Shown here: one piece after another, positions 1-6,697 of the stretch
How positions within the stretch are numbered: position 1 is the stretch's first letter
How the letters are laid out: the number at the start of each line of letters is the position of its first letter
Made by a program: the position numbers and the translations under genes
Origin: an uncultured Paraglaciecola sp.
GTDB taxonomy: Bacteria; Pseudomonadota; Gammaproteobacteria; Enterobacterales; Alteromonadaceae
Assembly: GCA_905479025.1 (NCBI GenBank)
Contig: CAJQKX010000653.1
Span: 1 to 12,694 of the forward strand
Length of the DNA stretch: 12,694 bases
Direction of reading: 5' to 3'
The notes under the pieces: model-generated
Seen by the model: the letters and a program-made list of their open reading frames with translations, nothing else
Told to the model about the DNA's origin: nothing
Databases searched by the model: none

Positions 1-327
1 GAGTACATGAAACCCTGCTTCTAGTGCCGCTTTAGCGACAGGGAAATGCAAATGATTAGGCGTAACAATAGAAACAAACTGCATTCTTTGGTGTATCGGT
101 AACTTAGCTTCTGCCGCGAACATTTGAGCATAATCTGCGTAACATCGAGTAGCAGGTAAATACAAGTGTTTGCCAGAAGATATACTTTTTTCTGGATCTG
201 AGCTGAAAGCACCGCATACTAATTCAATATTGCCATCTAGGTTAGCTGCCATTCGATGCACTGCACCAATAAATGCATCTTGGCCACCACCGACCATTCC
301 CATTCTTATTTTTTTAGACTGTTCCAA
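1..327 (-). CDS. Gfo/Idh/MocA-family oxidoreductase, N-terminal part (runs off the window)
   Basis: This is the first 109 codons of an NAD(P)-dependent sugar or cyclitol dehydrogenase; the rest lies beyond base 1. Near the N-terminus it reads IRMGMVGGGQDAFIGAVHR, the Rossmann nucleotide-binding loop in the form usual for this family. It continues with a strand-like VCGAFSSDP segment and then VSIVTPNHLHFPVAKAALEAG, the conserved TPNxxH region that contacts the cofactor and substrate. The best start is TTG at 327. The frame is closed by TAA five codons further upstream, and no ATG occurs before the one at 303, which would cut into the Rossmann strand. No strong Shine-Dalgarno sequence precedes TTG. 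The substrate cannot be told from this fragment. Family confidence is high; exact role is unknown. Confidence 0.88.
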   Translation of the reverse strand, partial: MEQSKKIRMGMVGGGQDAFIGAVHRMAANLDGNIELVCGAFSSDPEKSISSGKHLYLPATRCYADYAQMFAAEAKLPIHQRMQFVSIVTPNHLHFPVAKAALEAGFHVL

Positions 328-384
328 GGTGTTGCCCAGTTATCACTAAATAGATTAATTGAATAATCATAAGTTAAATTTATG

Positions 385-406
385 TTAAATATGCTAGCTT
401 ATTTAA
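385..406. promoter_or_regulatory. 22-bp near-perfect palindrome, candidate operator
   Basis: Arms TTAAATA and TATTTAA flank a GCTAGC core, and the only non-pairing position is the T/T just outside the core. It sits 58 bp upstream of the predicted start of the oxidoreductase gene. A possible minus-strand -35 (TTAACA, 383-388) overlaps one arm, with a poor -10 (TATTCA, 360-365) after 17 bp. A GTTAAAT direct repeat lies at 373-379 and 384-390. Palindromes of this size in front of sugar dehydrogenase genes are often repressor sites, but the regulator is not in the window. Confidence 0.4.
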
Positions 407-616
407 GTTACTCGAGCCTAAGATAAATTCGGCAATAGAATGCAATAAATTCGGCGTGTTTAATTTTTATATGACTTCTGAATTTAACCTGCTTTGGTTG
501 TCCATCTTTTGTCTAGAGTAGCTTGAACAAATACATACGCTTCAGTATCTAAATACATGACTTGAGTCTCGACCGATACATGAGAGATAAACAGGCATAA
601 TAGTGAAAGGTAACAT

Positions 617-1516
617 ATGAAATTAATGACTGGTTTATTAGGGTTTATGATTTTTTCAGCATCTGCCAAGATGCCGGGTTTTGATATTTACTTGGGTGAT
701 TTAGTGCTTAAAGATCAGCGATTAAAAGTGAGTCATCTTAAGGCGCTAACTAACACATCCGCATACGAGAACCAGCCTTTTTTTTTGCCAGATAGTGATG
801 CGCTACTTTATACCTCTGCGCTAACAAAAAACAAGGTCGAGCAAACTGACAGTATGCTTATTTCTCTTAAGTCAGGTCAGATTTCAAATTTAACAAATTC
901 ATCCGAAAGTGAGTATTCACCAACTTTAATGCCATCTGGAAACAGCTTTTCTGTGATACGAGCTGTTAATGATGAACAGAAACTCTGGCGCTATCCATTA
1001 TATCCTGAGCGGCCATCTGCTAAGCCTGCAAGTGAGTTATTGACCCATATCAATCCAGTTGGATATCACGCTTGGGTAGATAATAACCGGGTGATGCTGT
1101 TTGTTCTGGGAGAGTCTCACACATTGCAGCTAGCGGATGTACAAAAGCAGACAAGCCAAGTGTTAGATGAAAATATTGGTCCAAGTTTGTTAGCAATTCC
1201 ACACTCGCCATTGATGAGTTATACCGTGTCTGTTGGTGCAGGGGAGTCTATTCAATGGCAATTGAAAAGTTATCACCCTGATACGGACCAAATAGAACGG
1301 TTAACTACTTTACCAAAAGGTGCTTATTATTACGCTTGGTCTGGAAACGGTTTTGCCATCGCCGCAGTCAACAGTGTATTGATGCAGTGGGATAAGACAA
1401 ATGCTGTTAAAGGCTGGCGGTCTTTTGCTGATGTTTCTGACGTCTGCCCTAAGGGGGTGACGCGCCTCACTACGAACTTACTCAACAGTAAAATTGCGCT
1501 TGTTTGCACATTGTAA
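617..1516 (+). CDS. Exported PD40/TolB-like beta-propeller protein
   Basis: The 299-residue product starts with a short signal peptide (Lys2, hydrophobic LMTGLLGFMIF, then SASA, with cleavage likely after residue 17), so a periplasmic or exported location is expected. Two TolB/WD40-like PD40 motifs are visible: around residues 51-66 (ENQPFFLPDSDALLYTS) and 99-113 (EYSPTLMPSGNSFSVIR). The remainder has the strand-rich, repeating character of a propeller. No catalytic domain follows, so this is the propeller alone; such proteins usually bind partners or ligands. The ATG is preceded by AAAGG about 7 nt upstream. Two cysteines near the C-terminus could form a disulfide. It is a single gene, divergent from the oxidoreductase gene. 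The fold is fairly sure; the function is unknown. Confidence 0.8.
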   Translation: MKLMTGLLGFMIFSASAKMPGFDIYLGDLVLKDQRLKVSHLKALTNTSAYENQPFFLPDSDALLYTSALTKNKVEQTDSMLISLKSGQISNLTNSSESEYSPTLMPSGNSFSVIRAVNDEQKLWRYPLYPERPSAKPASELLTHINPVGYHAWVDNNRVMLFVLGESHTLQLADVQKQTSQVLDENIGPSLLAIPHSPLMSYTVSVGAGESIQWQLKSYHPDTDQIERLTTLPKGAYYYAWSGNGFAIAAVNSVLMQWDKTNAVKGWRSFADVSDVCPKGVTRLTTNLLNSKIALVCTL

Positions 1517-1905
1517 CCCGCCAATCGAATCTTGGTCTATTGTCAGAGTCGCCCGTAACAATGAGTATTAATTATGTTTAAAATGGTGTTGTTAAATCTT
1601 TTTCAGAAAAGGATTACTGGGCTCATTGTGATAATTTTGGTACACAAGGATTGATGCAGATAAAACGTCTGTCTTCGGGCCAATATTAAAGCCGATGGGC
1701 TATTTCATGCCTTTTATTTTTCCGCTTTTGGACTGTAATGTGCCTCAATGGAGGTTGTGAACGCCTTTGAGTGAGTCATTGATTGATAACAGAAAATAAA
1801 GTAGTGAATTGGAATGAAACTTCGTTCGTACTAACGTGATATTATCTACATGATGTTGAGCCATGAGGCCATCGAGCGAGTTATACTCAGCAATAGGAAA
1901 CAGAT
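1517..1905. other. Intergenic stretch without a recognisable gene
   Basis: I see no supported gene here. A 26-codon frame starting ATGTTTAAAATG near 1574 has a hydrophobic stretch but no ribosome binding site. A short AGCC-GATG-GGCT hairpin near 1690 followed by T-rich sequence is too weak to call a terminator. The last 20 bases contain the ribosome binding site of the next gene. Confidence 0.5.
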
Positions 1906-2172
1906 ATGTTTAAACAACTATTTATTGACCATCCAAAGACCGTCAACGAGACATACATACAACATTTTTTCACCGCAATGAGTTTTTCAATGAAACTTTT
2001 TAAGGCAGCAATAGCCTGCTTTATTCATGCTTTAGTGCCAGGTTTATGTATCAAAACCGGCAGTAAGGCCATTACTGAGTTACATGTAAAGATGGTCACT
2101 TTTAGGGTGAAAGCTAGTAGTGAAGTGGCCCCAAATGAACATATTGAGAGTCCGATAGAATATATGATTTAG
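1906..2172 (+). CDS. Small DUF6356-family protein
   Basis: The 88-residue product matches from memory the pattern of the uncharacterised DUF6356 family: an N-terminal FxDHPxxVxETYxxH segment (here MFKQLFIDHPKTVNETYIQH), a single hydrophobic helix at about residues 31-47 (AAIACFIHALVPGL), and then a basic S-x-x-I-x-x-LH-x-x-M region (GSKAITELHVKM). Family members are short, probably membrane-associated, and have no known function. AGGA lies 8 nt before the ATG, which supports the start. The C-terminal 20 residues after VTFRVK are not obviously conserved. Its stop codon overlaps by 4 bp the stop of the convergent selD gene, with no terminator between them. Confidence 0.75.
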   Translation: MFKQLFIDHPKTVNETYIQHFFTAMSFSMKLFKAAIACFIHALVPGLCIKTGSKAITELHVKMVTFRVKASSEVAPNEHIESPIEYMI

Positions 2173-4307
2173 CTTAACTGCAATATTTTTTCATCGCCTT
2201 GAGCCTTATATACCTCGCCAATCTTAACCGCGTCATTTTTACTCATAAGGTCACGACCCACATCTGCTGAAACAGACACCAGTAAGCCACCATTTGTTTG
2301 AGGGTCTAGTAAACATTTAATCAGCGCCCAATCTACATTATTGGTATCACATTGAAGCAACATCGGCATTAATTGTGGCATTAATGTGGACTCAAACCCT
2401 TGGCGACTTAATTCAAGTGCGCCTTCGATGAGTGGCACATTGTCCGTTATGATTTTTACACCAAATTGTGTTCCTTTAAGCATTTCTAAAAGATGCCCAA
2501 TAAGACCAAAACCGGTTACGTCAGTGGCTGCGTGTATCTGTATATTTTTGAGCGTCAAGAAAAACGCTCTATTTGAATGCAGTAAGGTACGCCACAGTGC
2601 TTCAATACTTTGAGTGGTCGCCTTACCTTGGGAATCTGCCGCAAGTATAAGTCCAGAGCCCAATGGTTTATTTAAAAGTAACCAATCACCTTCTTGAGGG
2701 GCATTTTTTTGCCAATATTTGTGGCCTGTTCCATTGATCACAAGCGCTAAATGGGTCTCTATGCCCTCTGTGCTATGGCCACCCACTAGTGTGGTTTCAT
2801 GGTGAAGCAAGGTGTCGGTGACGCCTTGCATTAATCGTTTAAAATCTCGTTTGGTTAACCGTGGGTGTTCAAACTTTAAATTGACCCACACTTGGGCGCT
2901 GGTTGGCTGTAAACCCATGGCGTATAAATCGTTAACAGCGTGATGGGTTGCCGCGATACCCAATTTATAATCATCGTCACTAAAAGCGCGAAACCCATCA
3001 ATGCTTTGCAATAACGAGGTATTGTTAATGACTGCCGCAACTGGCGCATCTTCTGCTTGTGTTAAATCTGTATCAAAATGTTTATTTGGAAAAACACTGA
3101 GTTCTTTAAGGGTATCGCCTAATAATGCAGGGCCAATTTTACTGCCACACCCAGCGCAATGCATGGGTTCGTGATCCATTGCAGGTATGGCAGGTAGATT
3201 TTTAGAAAACAAGGCCATAAATTTTTGGTCGATTTGATCTTTCCATCGCCAAACCCATTCACCTTTTAAGCTTAACCAACCCCGTTGGCCCACTGCGTTT
3301 TTACCGCCAAGAGAAATGAGCGACAAAAAATCAGTTTGCAGTGATACAGGTGTCATCACTTGTTGGCTAAATGCAGCACGTAAGTTTTTAGTTAAAAAAG
3401 GTGCCGCACGCACAGCGAAGACACCCGCTTTGGGTCGAGGTGATTGAACCATAGTTGCCACATCACCACAGGCAAATACATCCTTGTGGGAGGTGCTTTG
3501 TAAAAACTCATTTACAGCAATAAATCCGCGTTCGTCCGTATCAAGTCCGGCAAGTGTCGGCCATTTCGGCGCCGTTGCCGGAGTGCACCAAATAGACTTT
3601 TCAATATTCAGGGTGTTGCCTGTGTCCGATTCAATCGCATTTTTAGTGACGCAAGAAACGCGAAATCCTGTAATCAATTCTATACCATATTGCTTTAATG
3701 CAATCGCCACGTGTTTTTGTACATTACGATGATAACCCGGTAATAATGTAGCGCCCGATTGCACCAATGACAGCTTTAAGGAATCGCCTGCCTGCTTAAA
3801 CCGATAAGCAATGGCAAGTACCATTTCAATCCCTGCCGCACCACCGCCAATAACAGCCCAATGGGGCGTATTGTGCTTGGTTTTTTGGGCAATTAGTGTT
3901 TGCCACTTAGCAGTGAGTTGGCTAACTGGCTTAACCCCAACACCAAATTCACGGGCACCCGTAACATTGACGTTAGGTGTAGAGCCGGTATTGATGGATA
4001 CTTTGTCATATCCAATGCTGGCTTGGTTGTCTAATTGTATTGTTTTATTCGCTAAATCTATGCCGTTGACGCGACCGTGAATTAAACGAACCTGTGCCGC
4101 TTTACACAATTTGTTTAAGTCTAGATGTGTCTCGTGTTCACTGTAATGACCTGCAATATAGCCCGGCAGCATACCTGAATAGGGCGTTAACAACGTATTG
4201 GTAATGAGTGTTAAGCGCGCATTGTCTATTGGTTTCATAGCCAACATTCTCAACACCAAAGAATGCGAATGCCCACCGCCGATAAACACTAAGTCACGTT
4301 CATACAT
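2169..4307 (-). CDS. selD: Bifunctional FAD-dependent oxidoreductase / selenide, water dikinase
   Basis: The 712-residue product is a natural fusion. Residues 1 to about 375 form a pyridine nucleotide-disulfide/NDH-like flavoprotein: FAD loop GGGHSH (10-15), NAD(P)H loop GGGAAGIE (154-161), and second FAD contact FACGDVA (278-284). Residues 380-712 form SelD, which makes selenophosphate from selenide and ATP. Its key residues are present: AGCGSK with Cys387 and Lys390 (E. coli Cys17 and Lys20), EDAPV and NDLYAMG with metal-binding aspartates, VGGHS, and ATDVTGFGLIGH. The active site uses Cys, not selenocysteine. This architecture is known (the N-terminal half is the family seen fused to SelD). 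The flavoprotein may supply reductant or handle the selenium substrate, but that is inference. It is downstream of mnmH and lacks a clear Shine-Dalgarno sequence, suggesting translational coupling. Confidence 0.95.
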   Translation of the reverse strand: MYERDLVFIGGGHSHSLVLRMLAMKPIDNARLTLITNTLLTPYSGMLPGYIAGHYSEHETHLDLNKLCKAAQVRLIHGRVNGIDLANKTIQLDNQASIGYDKVSINTGSTPNVNVTGAREFGVGVKPVSQLTAKWQTLIAQKTKHNTPHWAVIGGGAAGIEMVLAIAYRFKQAGDSLKLSLVQSGATLLPGYHRNVQKHVAIALKQYGIELITGFRVSCVTKNAIESDTGNTLNIEKSIWCTPATAPKWPTLAGLDTDERGFIAVNEFLQSTSHKDVFACGDVATMVQSPRPKAGVFAVRAAPFLTKNLRAAFSQQVMTPVSLQTDFLSLISLGGKNAVGQRGWLSLKGEWVWRWKDQIDQKFMALFSKNLPAIPAMDHEPMHCAGCGSKIGPALLGDTLKELSVFPNKHFDTDLTQAEDAPVAAVINNTSLLQSIDGFRAFSDDDYKLGIAATHHAVNDLYAMGLQPTSAQVWVNLKFEHPRLTKRDFKRLMQGVTDTLLHHETTLVGGHSTEGIETHLALVINGTGHKYWQKNAPQEGDWLLLNKPLGSGLILAADSQGKATTQSIEALWRTLLHSNRAFFLTLKNIQIHAATDVTGFGLIGHLLEMLKGTQFGVKIITDNVPLIEGALELSRQGFESTLMPQLMPMLLQCDTNNVDWALIKCLLDPQTNGGLLVSVSADVGRDLMSKNDAVKIGEVYKAQGDEKILQLS

Positions 4308-4398
4308 GGTGATGTTTACTTATAAACGCAAAGGCTACCGCTTTATAACCTAACCAAGGTGTGTTCATGGGAATGATCAAATGCTTACATAACATCAT
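4300..4398 (-). CDS. Possible 32-aa coupling ORF between mnmH and selD
   Basis: This short frame (MMLCKHLIIP at its start) fills the whole gap between the two selenium genes. Its first ATG overlaps the mnmH stop as ATGA, and its TGA lies a few bases inside selD (ATGTATGA). A second ATG follows directly, and an internal ATG begins MNTPWLGYKAV. There is no domain and no clear ribosome binding site. A frame of this length can arise by chance in 99 bases. The double overlap, and the weak initiation site of selD, make a translational-coupling role plausible but unproven. Confidence 0.3.
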   Translation of the reverse strand: MMLCKHLIIPMNTPWLGYKAVAFAFISKHHHV

Positions 4399-5477
4399 GT
4401 TGAGGCTAGCCATTGAATGATTTCGTCATGGGAGCCTTTGAAAATAGTTTTTTCGTTTTTTTGTTGATACTGATATTCATATATCGGGTCGTAATATTCA
4501 CTGAGTAGTATGTGGATAATATCGTCAAATCCAGACCACTGACTTTGGCTTTTCAGTGAGTTAATTGCTGAATCAAGTGTTGCATTAATCAACGTAAATC
4601 GATCCCCACCTAAGCGTTTTTTAATGCGCAAAACTGCATCACGAATAAAAGTGTCCAGATCATCATAAGAGGTGACGGGGTCATTTTTTTGATAATGCTC
4701 GAACGCATGCATAAAATAATCTCGTCGGATGCGAGCAATACGCTCTTCATAATGAGCTTCGAGCAAAATGTTATTGGCGAGCTTCGTCGCCGCTAAATAC
4801 TCTGGAAATACAACAACCCGACCAATCAAACGTGATTCATCTTCAATCAGTACCGGTGAATCGTTAACATGGATGCGTTTTAACCATGCCACTGACCATG
4901 CATTTTCGAAATTAATTTGTGTCGGTTGTGCAACAAAGGTTTTACCAAAAGCGCTGCCTCTGTGGTTGGCTAAGCCTTCTAAGTCAATGGAGTGAGGCCA
5001 TTCGCTGATGACTTCTGTTTTACCGCTGCCTGTTTTACCTGATAATACAAGAAAATTGCCTGTGGCGGCTCTTTGTTGCAATTGCTCAAGCAGATAAGTA
5101 CGCATCGCTTTATAGCCACCTTCCACATAGGGTCGGTCTATGCCTGTATCATTGAGCCATTGCTGAGCAATGCGAGATCGTAAACCCCCTCTAAAGCAGT
5201 AAAAAATGCCGTTGGGGTGTTCGTTGGCTAAATTTTGCCATTGTTGTAAACGTTGCGCTTTTACATCCCCAAAAATTAATTGATGGCCGAGTGCAACCGC
5301 TGCATCTGAACTCTGTTCTTTATAGCAGGTACCTACTGCTTCGCGCTCATCATCATTCATTAAAGGTGCATTGATGCTGCAGGGAAATGCCCCTTTCATA
5401 AATTCGATGGGCGCACGCACGTCTATCATCGGTGTATCGGATAAAAATAGCTGTTTGAAATCGGTGATAGGTTGCAA
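4395..5477 (-). CDS. mnmH: tRNA 2-selenouridine synthase
   Basis: MnmH (also SelU, YbbB) replaces sulfur by selenium in 2-thiouridine at the wobble position of certain tRNAs, through a geranylated intermediate, using selenophosphate. Residues about 1-125 are a rhodanese domain with the loop FYCFRGGLRSR; Cys94 is the expected catalytic cysteine. A P-loop ATPase-like domain follows, with Walker A GKTGSGKT at 147-154. The 360-residue length agrees with about 364 in E. coli. The start is TTG at 5477. The frame stays open to a TAG at 5517 with no ATG or GTG, and the TTG puts residue 1 just before the conserved segment that ends in IDVRAPIEF. It is first in the operon with selD, which makes its selenium donor. 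Confidence 0.95.
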   Translation of the reverse strand: MQPITDFKQLFLSDTPMIDVRAPIEFMKGAFPCSINAPLMNDDEREAVGTCYKEQSSDAAVALGHQLIFGDVKAQRLQQWQNLANEHPNGIFYCFRGGLRSRIAQQWLNDTGIDRPYVEGGYKAMRTYLLEQLQQRAATGNFLVLSGKTGSGKTEVISEWPHSIDLEGLANHRGSAFGKTFVAQPTQINFENAWSVAWLKRIHVNDSPVLIEDESRLIGRVVVFPEYLAATKLANNILLEAHYEERIARIRRDYFMHAFEHYQKNDPVTSYDDLDTFIRDAVLRIKKRLGGDRFTLINATLDSAINSLKSQSQWSGFDDIIHILLSEYYDPIYEYQYQQKNEKTIFKGSHDEIIQWLAST

Positions 5478-5505
5478 AATAAGGACTCGGATAATGTGAA
5501 TACGT

Positions 5506-5535
5506 ATTATGGCGCCCTAAGGGGGGAGAACTCAA
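5506..5535 (-). promoter_or_regulatory. Candidate sigma-70 promoter for mnmH-selD
   Basis: On the minus strand a -35 TTGAGT (5530-5535) and a -10 CATAAT (5506-5511) are separated by 18 bp, placing the transcription start near 5499, about 22 nt before the TTG start codon. The spacer is unusual: it contains a run of six Cs and a CCCTTAGGG palindrome. Found by eye only. Confidence 0.45.
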
Positions 5536-5892
5536 ATAAGATTCAACTGTTATTAATTGACGGTCACAAATATTTTGCAGATATATCGATAAAATAAGGT
5601 GTTCATTCTGATTATTGACAACCCGACCTTGCAGCAAGTTTGATTGACATGCGCTTAGCGGACAAGCCTAGCCGTCACTTGTAGGAATACCCAATAAAAC
5701 CCGAGGTGACAGATACATAGGCTATGGCCTGTATTGTCTATTGTCTCGTAGTGGTGTTGTTTTTAAACGGTATAATAAACGCACTATCAATTCTCTATAT
5801 CAAAGACCCGCTTTTATCGACCCCTAATAAGTAATGTTGTATGGGCATGGAGATTAACATTTTATTCTACCTATAGATTGCAGCGGTTCTAA
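5536..5892. other. Intergenic stretch, no supported gene
   Basis: No convincing gene is seen on either strand; the minus-strand open frame reaching 5637 is an upstream extension out of frame with mnmH. An imperfect bulged hairpin (AGGC-TATG-GCCT core) lies near 5710-5740. A perfect TATAAT occurs on the plus strand at 5771-5776, but with no good -35 and no downstream plus-strand gene. Confidence 0.5.
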
Positions 5893-6069
5893 TTAGATCA
5901 TTCGGTCAAATAGGCTTAATGTCTCTTTCATTAGTCTTGTTTGCTCCGCAACTAATTTATGTAATTGCCCTTGTTTTGGCAACTTTTGCAGCTCGTCATT
6001 GATGTCCCGTTGTCTTTTGATGGCGTCTATTAGTGAAATTTGTAAAACCTTGTTACCAATACGGCTCAT
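5893..6069 (-). CDS. Small hypothetical protein, 58 aa, charged and helical
   Basis: I do not recognise this protein. It begins MSRIGNKVLQISLIDAIKRQ and ends LSLFDRMI. The composition (many Lys, Arg, Glu, Gln, Leu; no Cys or Trp; a Pro-Lys-Gln-Gly turn near residues 31-34) suggests two soluble amphipathic helices, possibly a coiled-coil hairpin. The start is well supported: AAGGA lies about 8 nt before the ATG, and a perfect TATAAT sits at 6101-6106, giving a leader of about 25 nt. The coding sequence looks protein-like in amino-acid use and ends in TAA. It is isolated from its neighbours. It is probably a real gene; function is unknown. Confidence 0.6.
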   Translation of the reverse strand: MSRIGNKVLQISLIDAIKRQRDINDELQKLPKQGQLHKLVAEQTRLMKETLSLFDRMI

Positions 6070-6100
6070 ATAAACATCCTTATTATTGTTTATGTTAATA

Positions 6101-6106
6101 ATTATA
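6101..6106 (-). promoter_or_regulatory. Candidate -10 box for the 58-aa ORF
   Basis: A perfect TATAAT on the minus strand, about 32 nt upstream of the ATG at 6069. No good -35 lies 16-18 bp further upstream, so it would be weak or need an activator. Confidence 0.35.
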
Positions 6107-6137
6107 ACTAGAAGCAGGTTAAAAATAGCTGGTCCTG

Positions 6138-6179
6138 AAATACTGTTTAGAAGCGTTTCAAAGCTTCTCTTTAGTATTT
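6138..6179. repeat. Long two-segment hairpin in intergenic DNA
   Basis: The outer arms AAATACT (6138-6144) and AGTATTT (6173-6179) pair perfectly. The inner arms AGAAGC (6149-6154) and GCTTCT (6163-6168) also pair perfectly, with a symmetric 4-nt internal loop (gttt/cttt) and an 8-nt terminal loop. On the plus strand it ends in TATTTT. It could be a weak terminator, part of the leader of the 58-aa gene, or a structured RNA element. Confidence 0.4.
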
Positions 6180-6210
6180 TAACAGTGCTTTTCAGTGAAC
6201 CCGTTAGAGC

Positions 6211-6280
6211 AAAAAAACGCTATGTATGCTGACTACTGTGATGTCCAAAAAGTTGTACACGCGTGGCGTTAAATTCCAGC
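6211..6280 (-). ncRNA. Candidate small RNA or leader RNA downstream of an FNR/CRP-like promoter
   Basis: A minus-strand transcript starting near 6280 would run about 70 nt to a seven-T tract (6211-6217) preceded by GCG. Bases 6266-6270 (AACGC in the RNA) can pair with GCGTT directly at the T-tract. Inside, TGTACAA and TTGGACA form a hairpin with a CTTT tetraloop and one mismatch. The terminator stem is short and GC-poor, so termination is uncertain; the RNA could instead continue as a long leader of the 58-aa gene. No RNA family is recognised. Confidence 0.22.
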
Positions 6281-6286
6281 GGCTGT

Positions 6287-6328
6287 AGTATGCAGTATTG
6301 TAAGTTTTAATTGTGTGATCCTGATCAA
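6287..6328 (-). promoter_or_regulatory. FNR/CRP-like box with correctly spaced -10 (class II promoter layout)
   Basis: The minus strand reads TTGATCAGGATCAC (6315-6328), nine of ten defined positions of the FNR consensus TTGATNNNNATCAA. It also contains the TGTGA half of a CRP site on the plus strand. Exactly 22 nt downstream is CATACT (6287-6292), four of six matches to TATAAT. This puts the box centre at -41.5, the standard activator position. The plus-strand orientation has no -10 at the equivalent place. Confidence 0.4.
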
Positions 6329-6650
6329 TGATTGTGCGTGAGACTAATTTTTATTTGATCTGATACTTGTCTCAAATTGTAAGTTTTTGTCAACAGACTC
6401 TGAGGTTAGAGTTGTTTAATAAGGGTAGATGTTTGGCGCTTTTGATTTAGTCGTTGATAGTGAACTTTGTGGCTGCGATTTAGTTGCTGATAAAGTTAAT
6501 AATGCCGCCCACAACAAAAGCATTAAGTTACCAATAAATACGGATACATCCCAAATAACATACCTGTTATATCAGTAAATATTGCCATCTTTGAGTTATT
6601 TTTATAATTCCTTCTTTAGGGTGAAGCTATTTTTTAATTCAAAATACATT
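6329..6650. other. Intergenic stretch with a hydrophobic open frame but no sure gene
   Basis: A minus-strand frame from 6571 to 6416 is open for 51 codons and reads like a single membrane helix with a polar tail (VSVFIGNLMLLLWAALL), but its only ATG is at 6523, giving 35 aa, and the ribosome binding site is poor. A 12-bp direct repeat ATTGTAAGTTTT occurs at 6297-6308 and 6376-6387. A lone TTGACA lies on the minus strand near 6391 without a matching -10. Confidence 0.4.
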
Positions 6651-6686
6651 AGAAACGGCAATACCTAAAATGACGCTGCCGTTTCT
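6651..6686 (-). terminator. 3' hairpin after the DUF885 gene
   Basis: A perfect 10-bp stem AGAAACGGCA / TGCCGTTTCT with a 16-nt loop starts 11 bases after the DUF885 stop. On the minus strand it is followed by AATGTATTTTG, a poor U-tract, so it may be a weak terminator or an mRNA-protecting hairpin. Confidence 0.5.
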
Positions 6687-6697
6687 TATTGAGTGGC

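Noticed and set aside
21..212. Minus-strand 63-codon frame inside the oxidoreductase gene
   Set aside because: It overlaps the Gfo/Idh/MocA coding frame on the same strand and looks like an alternate-frame shadow.
3138..3170. Selenocysteine in SelD
   Set aside because: The active-site position (residue 387) is a cysteine codon, with no in-frame UGA, so no SECIS-type element is needed.
5353..5637. Minus-strand 94-codon frame over the mnmH start
   Set aside because: It overlaps the conserved rhodanese N-terminus in another frame and has no recognisable features; the mnmH frame is clear.
5771..5776. Plus-strand promoter from a perfect TATAAT
   Set aside because: There is no acceptable -35 and no plus-strand gene or structured RNA downstream.
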